Below are positions 6,799-14,005 of a stretch of DNA of 14,005 bases, piece after piece. This DNA is from Psychrosphaera sp. Its GTDB lineage: Bacteria; Pseudomonadota; Gammaproteobacteria; Enterobacterales; Alteromonadaceae. The stretch is taken from assembly GCA_028098005.1 (NCBI GenBank), contig JAOHFM010000039.1, forward strand, positions 1 to 14,005. Direction: 5' to 3'. The first letter of the stretch is position 1; every line of letters starts with the position of its first letter. A model generated the notes under the pieces. It did not search any database. It saw nothing but the letters and a program-made list of their open reading frames with translations, and was not told the origin of the DNA. The position numbers were made by a program, and so were the translations under genes.

Positions 6799-9700
6799 CT
6801 AAAGGGTTTTAATTACTTCACTAATAGCCTGTTTTATACGCTTCGCAGATATCGGATATTTAGTACCTAGTTGCTGAGCAAAAAGTGATACACGAAGCTC
6901 TTCGATCATCCAATATATTTCTTCTACGTCTTTTGGTATCGGAAAACCTTTTGGCAACCGCTTTAAAAGAGCATCGTAACTCTCATAAACCTTATCTAAC
7001 TCTATTTGCGTTTGTCTGTCTTTACTTGCATCAAATTTCAGCTTTTCATGTCGAATTTCTAATGCTTTTACATACCGTAGTAAATCATCTAATTTTTCGT
7101 AACCGACTTCGCTTACAAAGTCTTTATATATTAGTGATTCTAAATGCGCCTTTATGTATGCATTTGCTTGAATCATATCAAGCGAAACTTTACCTTTTAG
7201 TTTTTTAGCGATTTGGTGACCTATGAGTAAAACCTTTTCAACTTTTTGAGTAATTTCATAAACTAACTCGTTTAACTCTTCACCTATAGATTCTTGCAAA
7301 TGAAAAAACTCAGCTTCATTTCTCGGTGGTCTATTCTTAACTTCATTTTCAATAGCCGTTTTAACACAGTCTTTTATTAGCGCTTCAATCTGACCAAAAG
7401 GGTTAAAATACAAAACTAATTTAGATTTGTTCGGCAATTTTTTTTGCAAATGTTTGATAGGTGAAGGTAGTGTTTTTATTAATAATGCTACCACCCCTTT
7501 TATATGCTCGTGCGCTGCTTTTTCAGCGTTATCTAATAACTCTACGTTTATCTTATTGTCTTGTATTACTAGAGCAGGATACGCTTTAACTTCAAATCCA
7601 GCTTGTTTTTTAACATAATTAACAGGCAGTTCACCGAAGGTCCAATCTTCAACATTTTTCTGTTCAATGTCGTCATCTACTGCTTTCTTCAAGCTCTCTT
7701 TTATTTTACCTTGTAACTGGTTTTGCAACGCTAATAAATCAAACCCTTGGGCTAATATTGTTCCTGACTCACCGATGATTCTAAAATTAATTTTTAAATG
7801 TGTTGGTATTGATGACCATTGCCATTCTTCTTTATCGATTTTTACGCCCGTCATTCTAAATAGAGCTAATGACATTGCTTCAATTAAAGGTTCATTTAAA
7901 TCTACCGACTTTTCCTCAAACCGTTGCAGCATTGCAGAGGCAAAATTTGGAGCCGGTACAAAGTTTCGTCTTAACGTTTTAGGTAAAGACTTGATTAGTG
8001 CGATTAGTAATTCTTGTCTGTAAGGGGCTACCCCCCAATCAAAGCCTTTAACTTGTATCTGATTTAAAAGAGCTAGCGGAACTTTAACCGACACACCGTC
8101 TGCATATTCCTGCCCAGGTTCAAAATCATACTCTATAGGTAGAGTGATGGATTCTTGGCGCCAAAAGTCCGGAAACGCTTTTACGGTGTTACTTTCACTC
8201 TCACTTACCGCGAAGTCGCTAAATTCTGCTTCAAGTAATTCTGCATTATTATTTCTTAACCACTTCTCTAAGTCGGCTCGATTATTTACTTCAATTGGTA
8301 AGCGCTGTTGATAAAAATCAACTAATATCGACTCTTCTTGAAGCACGTCTCTTCGTCGTGTCTTGCTCTCTATGTCTTTGATTTTTTCTATTAAAGCTAA
8401 ATTTTTGGTCAAAAATGGCAGCTTTTTACCCAACTCTCCATATACTAGCGCCTGTTGAATGAACAAGTGCTGACTTTGTTCTGGATCTATTTTACTAAAG
8501 TTAACACGCTTTCTAGCAACAATGATTAAGCCAAACAAAGTTTGTGTTTCATAAGCCATCACACAACCTTGCTTCTTATCCCAGTATGGCTCAGCATGAG
8601 TTCTTGAAACTATATGTTGTGCTAACGGAGCTATCCATTCCGGTTCAATTTTAGCTGCGTAACGAGCGTATAGTTTCGATGTTTCAACAAGTTCAGCCGC
8701 CATAATCCATTTAGGTGTGTTCTTAAACAAATTTGAACCAGGAAAAACATGAAAGTTAGTGTTTCTTGCTCCTTGATAACCGAGCGCTTTAGGCTTTTTG
8801 TCCGAAGGTTTTTTTTCTTCTCTAATTAACTTTTGACCTACATGACTAAGAAGTCCCGACAGAATTGGGATATGTATAGCGCGATAGTTTCTTTCCATCG
8901 TTGGGTTATCTATAAATTCTTCTTCAATCTCTTGAGTATTAGATTTAGACATTTTTGTGGGCAACTTTATACCTAAGTCTGATAACGTAGATTCTATTTG
9001 AAATACTAAGTCTTGCCACTCTCTGACTCTGAGGTAGCTTATGAATTCTTGTTTACAACGCTTTCTAAATTGAGACTTTGAATCTAAATCTTGCAATACA
9101 ATCAAGTAATCCCATAAATTCAAAAAAGAAACAAAGTCAGATTCTTTGTCTTTGAACCGAGCATGGCATTCGTCGGACTTCTGCTTATACTCAGACGGAC
9201 GCTCTCTTGGATCTTGGATACTTAACGCTGTAGCAATAATTACCACTTCATGTAACGCTTTAGTAGTTTGTGCATTAAGCACCATTGCAGCTAGCCTTGG
9301 ATCAAGCGGGACTCGGCTAAGTTGCTGTCCTAAACGAGTCAATTGTATTACGGTCTGTTTCCGTGATTTATTTCTTGGTGATTTAGATTGGCCGTTGCCT
9401 TTCTTCACCGCACCTAACTCTTCAAGTAAGCGCATACCATCTGAAATAAAGCGACTATCAGGCTGTTGTATAAATGGAAACGACTCGATATCACCCAAAT
9501 CCAGTGACAACATTTGTAAAATAACAGACGCTAAATTGGTTCTTAAGATCTCTGGCGCAGTAAACTCTGGTCTAGACTCAAAATCTTCTTCACTATAAAG
9601 CCTAATACAAATACCAGGTTCAATACGTCCACAGCGCCCTTTTCGTTGATTTGCGCTGGCTTGCGAAATAGGTTCAATTGGTAATCGTTGTACTTTAGTT

Positions 9701-10830
9701 TTATAGCTATATCGAGAGATTCTAGCGGTACCAGTATCAATGACATACTTAATACCTGGCACTGTTAATGATGTTTCAGCAACATTGGTTGCAAGTACAA
9801 TTCTTCTCTTTGAGTGAGGCGCAAAGATTCGGTTCTGCTCTGCAGCCGACAGTCTGGCAAATAATGGTAAAACTTCGGTATGTTTAAAATTTCGCTTTAC
9901 TAACGCATCTGCGGTATCTCTAATTTCACGTTCGCCGTTCATAAAAAGAAGAATGTCGCCCGGCGCTTCTTTATCTAACTCTTCTACTGCAGCAAAAATG
10001 GCATTAATTTGTTCACTATCTTGGTATCGTTCAGCTAGTTCACTAATGATATTGATGTCTTCTGCAGGCCTGTACCTTACTTCTACTGGAAATGTTCTTC
10101 CACTGACTGAAATGATTGGAGCATCAAAAAAGTGTTTACTAAAACGTTCAGGATCTATAGTTGCTGAAGTAATAATTACTTTCAAATCTGGTCGTTTAGG
10201 TAAAAGTTCTTTTAATAGACCTAAAATAAAGTCAATGTTTAAACTTCGTTCATGGGCCTCATCAATAATTAAAGTATCATACTGATTTAAGTACCTATCG
10301 TGCTGAAGTTCAGCTAATAGCACTCCATCTGTCATTAACTTGATGTAACTGTGCTCTGAAACTTGATCATTAAACCTGACTTTATAACCGACGGCTTGGC
10401 CAAGTTCACTTTTCAACTCATCAGAAAGCCTATTTGCAACACTTCTTGCTGCTAAGCGTCGTGGTTGAGTATGGCCTATTTTTCCGTCTATACCTCTACC
10501 TAACTCTAAACACATTTTAGGTATTTGTGTTGTTTTACCCGAACCAGTTTCACCCGCAATAATAACAACTTGGTTTTTTGAAATGGCTTCTTTTATGTCG
10601 TCTTTTTTCTGACTGACGGGCAATAGCTCTGGGTAGGTAATATCCGGTATATTTGAGTCTTTTTTTAACCGTAACTGTTTCGATCTTTCAGCTGCTGCTT
10701 CAATAGACTCTTGAATGTTTTTTCTTTTATTTTCGTCTGTAACTTTCGTTAACGATCGCAGTCGAGACTTTAGTTTGAAAAAGTCTTGGCGTAAAACACC
10801 GTTGAGAATTGGAGATTGATTTAATTGCAC
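6799..10830 (-). CDS. hrpA: ATP-dependent RNA helicase HrpA (DEAH box)
   Basis: HrpA is a large cytoplasmic DEAH-box RNA helicase linked to mRNA processing and to rescue of stalled ribosomes. The 1343-residue protein (E. coli about 1300) is collinear with E. coli HrpA throughout. It has Walker A GETGSGKTT (93-101), DEAH (190-193), the SAT motif (222-224), motif VI QRKGRCGR (395-402), then winged-helix/ratchet and OB-fold regions and the long C-terminal domain ending near EELRVSLFAQQLGTKYPIS. A Lys/Arg-rich insert (about 476-491) and a longer segment before NYRAIHIP explain the extra length. The start is GTG at 10830 with a weak TTTAGG six bases upstream; no in-frame ATG lies before the helicase core. 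No frameshift is seen. The gene appears monocistronic. Confidence 0.97.
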   Translation of the reverse strand: MQLNQSPILNGVLRQDFFKLKSRLRSLTKVTDENKRKNIQESIEAAAERSKQLRLKKDSNIPDITYPELLPVSQKKDDIKEAISKNQVVIIAGETGSGKTTQIPKMCLELGRGIDGKIGHTQPRRLAARSVANRLSDELKSELGQAVGYKVRFNDQVSEHSYIKLMTDGVLLAELQHDRYLNQYDTLIIDEAHERSLNIDFILGLLKELLPKRPDLKVIITSATIDPERFSKHFFDAPIISVSGRTFPVEVRYRPAEDINIISELAERYQDSEQINAIFAAVEELDKEAPGDILLFMNGEREIRDTADALVKRNFKHTEVLPLFARLSAAEQNRIFAPHSKRRIVLATNVAETSLTVPGIKYVIDTGTARISRYSYKTKVQRLPIEPISQASANQRKGRCGRIEPGICIRLYSEEDFESRPEFTAPEILRTNLASVILQMLSLDLGDIESFPFIQQPDSRFISDGMRLLEELGAVKKGNGQSKSPRNKSRKQTVIQLTRLGQQLSRVPLDPRLAAMVLNAQTTKALHEVVIIATALSIQDPRERPSEYKQKSDECHARFKDKESDFVSFLNLWDYLIVLQDLDSKSQFRKRCKQEFISYLRVREWQDLVFQIESTLSDLGIKLPTKMSKSNTQEIEEEFIDNPTMERNYRAIHIPILSGLLSHVGQKLIREEKKPSDKKPKALGYQGARNTNFHVFPGSNLFKNTPKWIMAAELVETSKLYARYAAKIEPEWIAPLAQHIVSRTHAEPYWDKKQGCVMAYETQTLFGLIIVARKRVNFSKIDPEQSQHLFIQQALVYGELGKKLPFLTKNLALIEKIKDIESKTRRRDVLQEESILVDFYQQRLPIEVNNRADLEKWLRNNNAELLEAEFSDFAVSESESNTVKAFPDFWRQESITLPIEYDFEPGQEYADGVSVKVPLALLNQIQVKGFDWGVAPYRQELLIALIKSLPKTLRRNFVPAPNFASAMLQRFEEKSVDLNEPLIEAMSLALFRMTGVKIDKEEWQWSSIPTHLKINFRIIGESGTILAQGFDLLALQNQLQGKIKESLKKAVDDDIEQKNVEDWTFGELPVNYVKKQAGFEVKAYPALVIQDNKINVELLDNAEKAAHEHIKGVVALLIKTLPSPIKHLQKKLPNKSKLVLYFNPFGQIEALIKDCVKTAIENEVKNRPPRNEAEFFHLQESIGEELNELVYEITQKVEKVLLIGHQIAKKLKGKVSLDMIQANAYIKAHLESLIYKDFVSEVGYEKLDDLLRYVKALEIRHEKLKFDASKDRQTQIELDKVYESYDALLKRLPKGFPIPKDVEEIYWMIEELRVSLFAQQLGTKYPISAKRIKQAISEVIKTL

Positions 10831-10998
10831 AGAAAGCCTAAAAATATCTAACTACAGGAAATTAAGCCAATTCTAACATTGATAATCCATTCCAAAAAGA
10901 ACATTACGTACTATCAGAAATGAGAGTTTTAACCTATTACACTGCAGAAACCTATTTGATATTAAGCGCAGCCCCCGGTGTTGATTAGATGTATGTTT

Positions 10999-11430
10999 CT
11001 AGACAAAGTGAGAGCCCTTTTCATATATAGAATGGAGGTGCTTGTCTAATGCACTGAGTATTAATGTGCGTGTTAAGCTGCCAACAAGATGGCCATCATC
11101 ATCAACTACTGGATAGACCCTTGGTTTGTTAACTAACATATCTTCTGCTACGGTTAGAATACTGTCGTAAGGCTTCACTAATTGTGTTTCTGTCGACATA
11201 ACTTCTGCGACACACTTTGAGGCTTCTCCACTATGGTAAGTAGAAGACAACATCGCTTTTAGACAGTCTTGCTCCGATAAAAAACCCACCACTTGTTTAT
11301 TTTCATTGATAACAGCGCCTCCGGAGCTTTTAGACTGGAGTAATTTTTCTACTGCCTCAACTACCGTTTCTGTGCCTTTAAACCAAACTGGACGGTGATT
11401 CATATGATCTTTAACTTTGACTGATTCCAT
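10999..11430 (-). CDS. Tandem CBS-domain protein of unknown partner
   Basis: This 143-residue protein consists of two CBS motifs. The first covers about residues 6-60 (VKDHMNHRPVWFKGTETVVEA...GGAVINENKQVVGFLSEQDCLKAM). The second covers about 74-130 (VAEVMSTETQLVKPYDSILTVAEDML...YPVVDDDGHLVGSLTRTLIL). Two CBS motifs form a Bateman module that usually binds adenine nucleotides such as AMP, ATP or S-adenosylmethionine and regulates a partner. There is no catalytic or transport domain and no signal peptide, so the target is not visible. A good ribosome-binding site GAGG lies seven bases before the ATG. It is transcribed toward hrpA with a 168-base gap that contains no clear terminator, so read-through into hrpA cannot be excluded. 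Confidence 0.88.
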   Translation of the reverse strand: MESVKVKDHMNHRPVWFKGTETVVEAVEKLLQSKSSGGAVINENKQVVGFLSEQDCLKAMLSSTYHSGEASKCVAEVMSTETQLVKPYDSILTVAEDMLVNKPRVYPVVDDDGHLVGSLTRTLILSALDKHLHSIYEKGSHFV

Positions 11431-11474
11431 TTGTGATCCTCAAATTGCTTTACATCTATAATGCTAGAACTTTT

Positions 11475-11503
11475 TTGGAATTTTGCGTTGTTTTTCTGAT
11501 ACT
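11475..11503 (+). promoter_or_regulatory. Possible promoter of the lysE-family gene and sbcB
   Basis: TTGGAA (11475-11480) and GATACT (11498-11503) are separated by exactly 17 bases; each matches four of six sigma70 consensus positions. The predicted leader would be about 70 bases. The region is AT-rich, so this is tentative. Confidence 0.33.
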
Positions 11504-11579
11504 TTTAGAACTATTTTTGTTACTTGTTACTATATATGGACTGGATTCTGTGGGAAAATCTGTTTTTGAGGGAGTTTGA

Positions 11580-12242
11580 ATGAATTTATTTGAGTGGTTG
11601 TCTTTAGCGTTAGTATGTTTTTTAGGAGCAGCGACGCCAGGGCCAAGTTTAGCCGTTATTTTAGGCCATACATACAATACAAATGCTACAGCAGGAAGAA
11701 TGGCTAGCCTATCGCATGCCTTTGCAATATTTTTATATGCATTAGGTACTATATTGGGTTTGTCTAAACTATTTATTGCCTTTCCGGTTATTGCAAAGTC
11801 ACTCACCTTGTTAGGCGCACTTTATTTATTGTACCTCTCCGCGAACATTCTACTTTCAGCTCAGAAATTAAATAGAAGCAGTGACGAAGGTAATCTCACA
11901 GTATCTGACCCTAAATTAGACATAACAAAACCTGGGGCTAAGTCATATAAGAACGCCATCGCAGAAGCTTTTTTCATTGGTTTTTTAAACCCTAAACTCG
12001 CTTTTTTCTTTTTAGCACTCTTTTCTCAATTTATACCTAGTGAAAACATGACCCTAGGGTTAGCTTCTATTTTATTGAGTACAGTATTTTTTATAGATTT
12101 ATTTTGGTATTTATTTGTAGTGTCAATCGCGATTCAAGCTAAAAATCGCCTTACTGCAAGCCCAACAATTAAAGTTTGGCTATTACGCATTCAAGCTTTA
12201 ATCTTTATTTTAATTGCTGCCAATAGTGTGATTTGGCACTAG
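11580..12242 (+). CDS. LysE/RhtB-family amino-acid exporter
   Basis: This 220-residue, strongly hydrophobic protein has about six membrane segments (near 4-28, 43-68, 72-95, 128-153, 158-185 and 198-218). It carries the family signature GAATPGPSLAVILGHT (16-31) in the first helix and the NPK motif (137-139) at the start of the fourth. LysE/RhtB proteins export amino acids such as lysine, threonine or homoserine, or related metabolites, from the cytoplasm using ion gradients; the substrate here cannot be predicted. A hydrophilic loop rich in Ser, Asp and Lys (about 96-124) joins the halves. The ribosome-binding site GGGAG precedes the ATG by five bases. sbcB begins 13 bases after the stop, so the two are probably cotranscribed although functionally unrelated. 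Confidence 0.9.
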   Translation: MNLFEWLSLALVCFLGAATPGPSLAVILGHTYNTNATAGRMASLSHAFAIFLYALGTILGLSKLFIAFPVIAKSLTLLGALYLLYLSANILLSAQKLNRSSDEGNLTVSDPKLDITKPGAKSYKNAIAEAFFIGFLNPKLAFFFLALFSQFIPSENMTLGLASILLSTVFFIDLFWYLFVVSIAIQAKNRLTASPTIKVWLLRIQALIFILIAANSVIWH

Positions 12243-12255
12243 TTTACGGATATTT

Positions 12256-13689
12256 ATGTCTAATATTGAACCAACGTTATACTGGTATGATTTTGAATCA
12301 TGGGGCACTAGCCCCAAAAAAGATAAACCAAGTCAGTTCGCTGGCATTCGCACAGACCTAGATCTAAACATTATTGGCGAGCCGCTTGTTGAGTACTGCC
12401 AAATACCGAATGATTACTTACCGCATCCAGAAGCGTCGTTAATTACAGGTATAACGCCTCAACAGACACTGCAAAAAGGTTTAATAGAGCCTGAGTTTTT
12501 TAAGCTCATTCATTCTGAAATTGCAAAGCCAAATACGACTTGCATTGGTTATAACAATGTTCGTTTTGACGATGAAATGATCAGGTATGGTTTATACCGC
12601 AACTTTTATGACCCGTATGCGTATAGTTGGCAAAATAATAACTCTCGCTGGGACATACTTGATATGGTCAGAGCGTGTTATGCATTAAGACCTGAAGGAA
12701 TAAATTGGCCGGTAGATAACGATGGTAAACCTAGCTTTCGTCTTGAACTTTTGACAAAAGCGAACGATATTGAACATGGGTCAGCCCATGATGCCCTTTC
12801 GGATGTTATCGCTACTATTGAACTAGCGAAGTTAATTAAAAACAAACAACCTAAACTTTACAATTTTTTATTTGAGCATAGAGATAAGAATAAACTTAGT
12901 GAACTTATCGATGTTTATAGCCTAACTCCCCTTGTACATACATCAGGTATGTTTTCAGCATGGCAGGGATGTACTACTTGGATTTCACCTATTGGTTTTC
13001 ACCCAAAAAATAAAAACTCTATTATTGTTTATGATCTGACTAAAGACCCTACTTCATTAATAGGATTGAGTTCAGAAGAACTCGCAACCAAAATGTATAC
13101 TAAAACCGCTGATCTTAATGGCGAAGAACGCATTGGTTTAAAAACAGTTCAATTAAACAAATGTCCTGTTTTAGCGCCAGCTAAAACTCTTCTTCCAGAA
13201 AACGCTGAACGGTTGGGAATAGATAGAGAGGCTTGTTTAAAAAACCTAGCGACATTAAAAGCAAACTCTGAGCTTTTAATAGCCCTTAACGAAGTATTCA
13301 CTTTCGAAAAGGAGTTTTCAGCCGAAAGTAACCCAGAGTATCGCCTTTATGAAGGTTTTACTTCGACAGCTGATCAGCATCAGAAAAAAACGATTCACCA
13401 ACACCCCATTCCAGAACAGTGGAAGCTAAATGTTAATTTTGAAGATCCTAAATTAAACCAATTATGGCGCTTATATAAAGCTCGTTATTTTACGTCCACC
13501 TTATCTCAAGATGATGCTACCTGGTGGCAACAATACAGAACTGACAAATTAATGCATGGTGTAGACAAGCCTAATCTTACTATGGAAGAGTTTCAGATGG
13601 CTTTAGAGTCTTGTGCTATGAAACAAGATGGTAATGAGAAAAATATGGCGATTTTAAAAGAGCTATATTTGTATGTGCAGTCGATTTAG
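12256..13689 (+). CDS. sbcB: Exodeoxyribonuclease I
   Basis: ExoI degrades single-stranded DNA 3' to 5' and takes part in recombination, mismatch repair and removal of stray single strands, with single-strand-binding protein as partner. The 477-residue protein (E. coli 475) has the DEDDh nuclease fold: D12 and E14 in YDFES, D105 in NNVRFDDEM, and H178 and D183 in SAHDALSD, all at positions equivalent to the E. coli catalytic residues. The SH3-like and C-terminal helical regions follow, including PLVHTSGMFSAW and NKCPVLAPAKTLLPENAERLGI. The ribosome-binding site is weak (GGA five bases before the ATG). Its short spacing to the exporter gene suggests cotranscription. It is convergent with the rRNA operon. 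Confidence 0.97.
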   Translation: MSNIEPTLYWYDFESWGTSPKKDKPSQFAGIRTDLDLNIIGEPLVEYCQIPNDYLPHPEASLITGITPQQTLQKGLIEPEFFKLIHSEIAKPNTTCIGYNNVRFDDEMIRYGLYRNFYDPYAYSWQNNNSRWDILDMVRACYALRPEGINWPVDNDGKPSFRLELLTKANDIEHGSAHDALSDVIATIELAKLIKNKQPKLYNFLFEHRDKNKLSELIDVYSLTPLVHTSGMFSAWQGCTTWISPIGFHPKNKNSIIVYDLTKDPTSLIGLSSEELATKMYTKTADLNGEERIGLKTVQLNKCPVLAPAKTLLPENAERLGIDREACLKNLATLKANSELLIALNEVFTFEKEFSAESNPEYRLYEGFTSTADQHQKKTIHQHPIPEQWKLNVNFEDPKLNQLWRLYKARYFTSTLSQDDATWWQQYRTDKLMHGVDKPNLTMEEFQMALESCAMKQDGNEKNMAILKELYLYVQSI

Positions 13690-13722
13690 TCATTATCTAT
13701 TTAGCTGCAAAGCGCGGATAAA

Positions 13723-13741
13723 CACGCCTGTTTCAGGTGTG
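13723..13741 (+). other. Hairpin downstream of sbcB
   Basis: CACGCCTG (13723-13730) and CAGGTGTG (13734-13741) form an eight-base-pair stem with one G-U pair and a three-base loop. It is followed by CTTATTA rather than a U run, so it is a poor terminator on its own. It may protect the sbcB mRNA 3' end. The rest of 13690-13819 shows no recognisable feature. Confidence 0.4.
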
Positions 13742-13819
13742 CTTATTAATACTTAAAGTACTCTTAGCCTAACCTACGGTGCACGCAGACGTTATTTAAA
13801 TAGTGAAATGATAAAAAGC

Positions 13820-13849
13820 AAAAAGCCCGCACAAGTGCGGGCTTTTTTT
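13820..13849. terminator. Strong bidirectional terminator between sbcB and the rRNA operon
   Basis: GCCCGCAC (13825-13832) and GTGCGGGC (13835-13842) make an eight-base-pair GC-rich stem with only two unpaired bases between the arms; opening the innermost pair gives a four-base loop. It is flanked by AAAAA (13820-13824) and TTTTTTT (13843-13849). On the minus strand it lies seven bases past the 5S gene and has a TTTTT tract, so it is the expected rRNA operon terminator. On the plus strand it stops read-through from sbcB. Confidence 0.92.
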
Positions 13850-13855
13850 ATGGGG

Positions 13856-13971
13856 ACTTGACGGTGAGCTACTCTCGCATAGCAAATGCTACACTACCAT
13901 CGCCGCAGTTGCGTTTCACTTCTGAGTTCGAAATGGAATCAGGTGGGTCCACAACGCTATTGCCATCAAGT
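13856..13971 (-). rRNA. rrf: 5S ribosomal RNA
   Basis: The reverse complement is a complete 5S rRNA of about 116 bases. It contains the conserved GTGGACCCACCTGA, CGAACTCAGAAGTGAAACG, CGATGGTAGTGT and ATGCGAGAGTAG segments. The ends pair as helix I, ACUUGAUGG with CCGUCAAGU, including one G-U pair, which fixes the boundaries to within a base or two. It is the last gene of an rRNA operon read leftward. The remaining 34 bases to the window edge are 5S-23S spacer, and no tRNA is visible between 5S and the terminator. Confidence 0.95.
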
Positions 13972-14005
13972 ATAAACTTATTTGCTCGGGCTGAATGCCT
14001 TAGTT

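Noticed and set aside
6885..10285. Open frames antisense to hrpA, and one in another frame on the same strand
   Set aside because: HrpA homology is continuous over the whole region; these frames are by-products of its codon use.

Overview
This window looks like ordinary chromosomal core sequence from an AT-rich marine gammaproteobacterium, most likely of the order Alteromonadales (Colwellia/Thalassotalea-like). The reasons are strong similarity to E. coli-type TrxB, IF-1, ClpA, HrpA and ExoI, the gammaproteobacterial order trxB - aat - infA > < clpA - clpS < > cspD, a TIGR04219-type outer-membrane barrel and a Bpt-type N-end rule transferase. The assignment comes from recognising proteins and gene order, not from a database search.

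Layout. (1) 1-1965, plus strand: the 3' end of trxB with its terminator, then aat and bpt two bases apart, then infA. (2) 2035-4652, minus strand: the clpS-clpA operon, convergent with infA across a bidirectional terminator. (3) 4842-5097: cspD, divergent from clpS, with a strong terminator. (4) 5108-5793, minus strand: a stand-alone response regulator followed 8 bases later by a single-domain PilZ protein. (5) 5986-6741, plus strand: an outer-membrane beta-barrel protein. Its upstream region, shared with the response regulator, holds a perfect 20-bp palindrome. (6) 6799-10830, minus strand: hrpA. (7) 10999-11430, minus strand: a tandem-CBS protein. (8) 11580-13689, plus strand: a LysE/RhtB exporter and sbcB (exonuclease I). 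(9) 13856-13971, minus strand: a 5S rRNA gene, the distal end of an rRNA operon whose 23S gene should lie just beyond the right edge, with its terminator at 13820-13849.

How the genes work together. Four genes in the left third cover the tagging, recognition and unfolding steps of the bacterial N-degron pathway: Aat and Bpt add leucine/phenylalanine to protein N-termini, ClpS recognises the modified ends and ClpA unfolds the substrate for ClpP (not in the window). The response regulator and PilZ pair suggests phosphorelay and c-di-GMP signalling, with output partners elsewhere. HrpA and ExoI act in RNA/ribosome and DNA maintenance.

I see no prophage, insertion sequence, CRISPR array, toxin-antitoxin pair or defence island, and no gene-free stretch longer than about 190 bases. 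I found no convincing new biological system. The items most worth a second look are the compact N-degron cluster, the response regulator-PilZ pair, the palindromic upstream region of the barrel gene, and the trxB terminator that carries a competing start site for aat.
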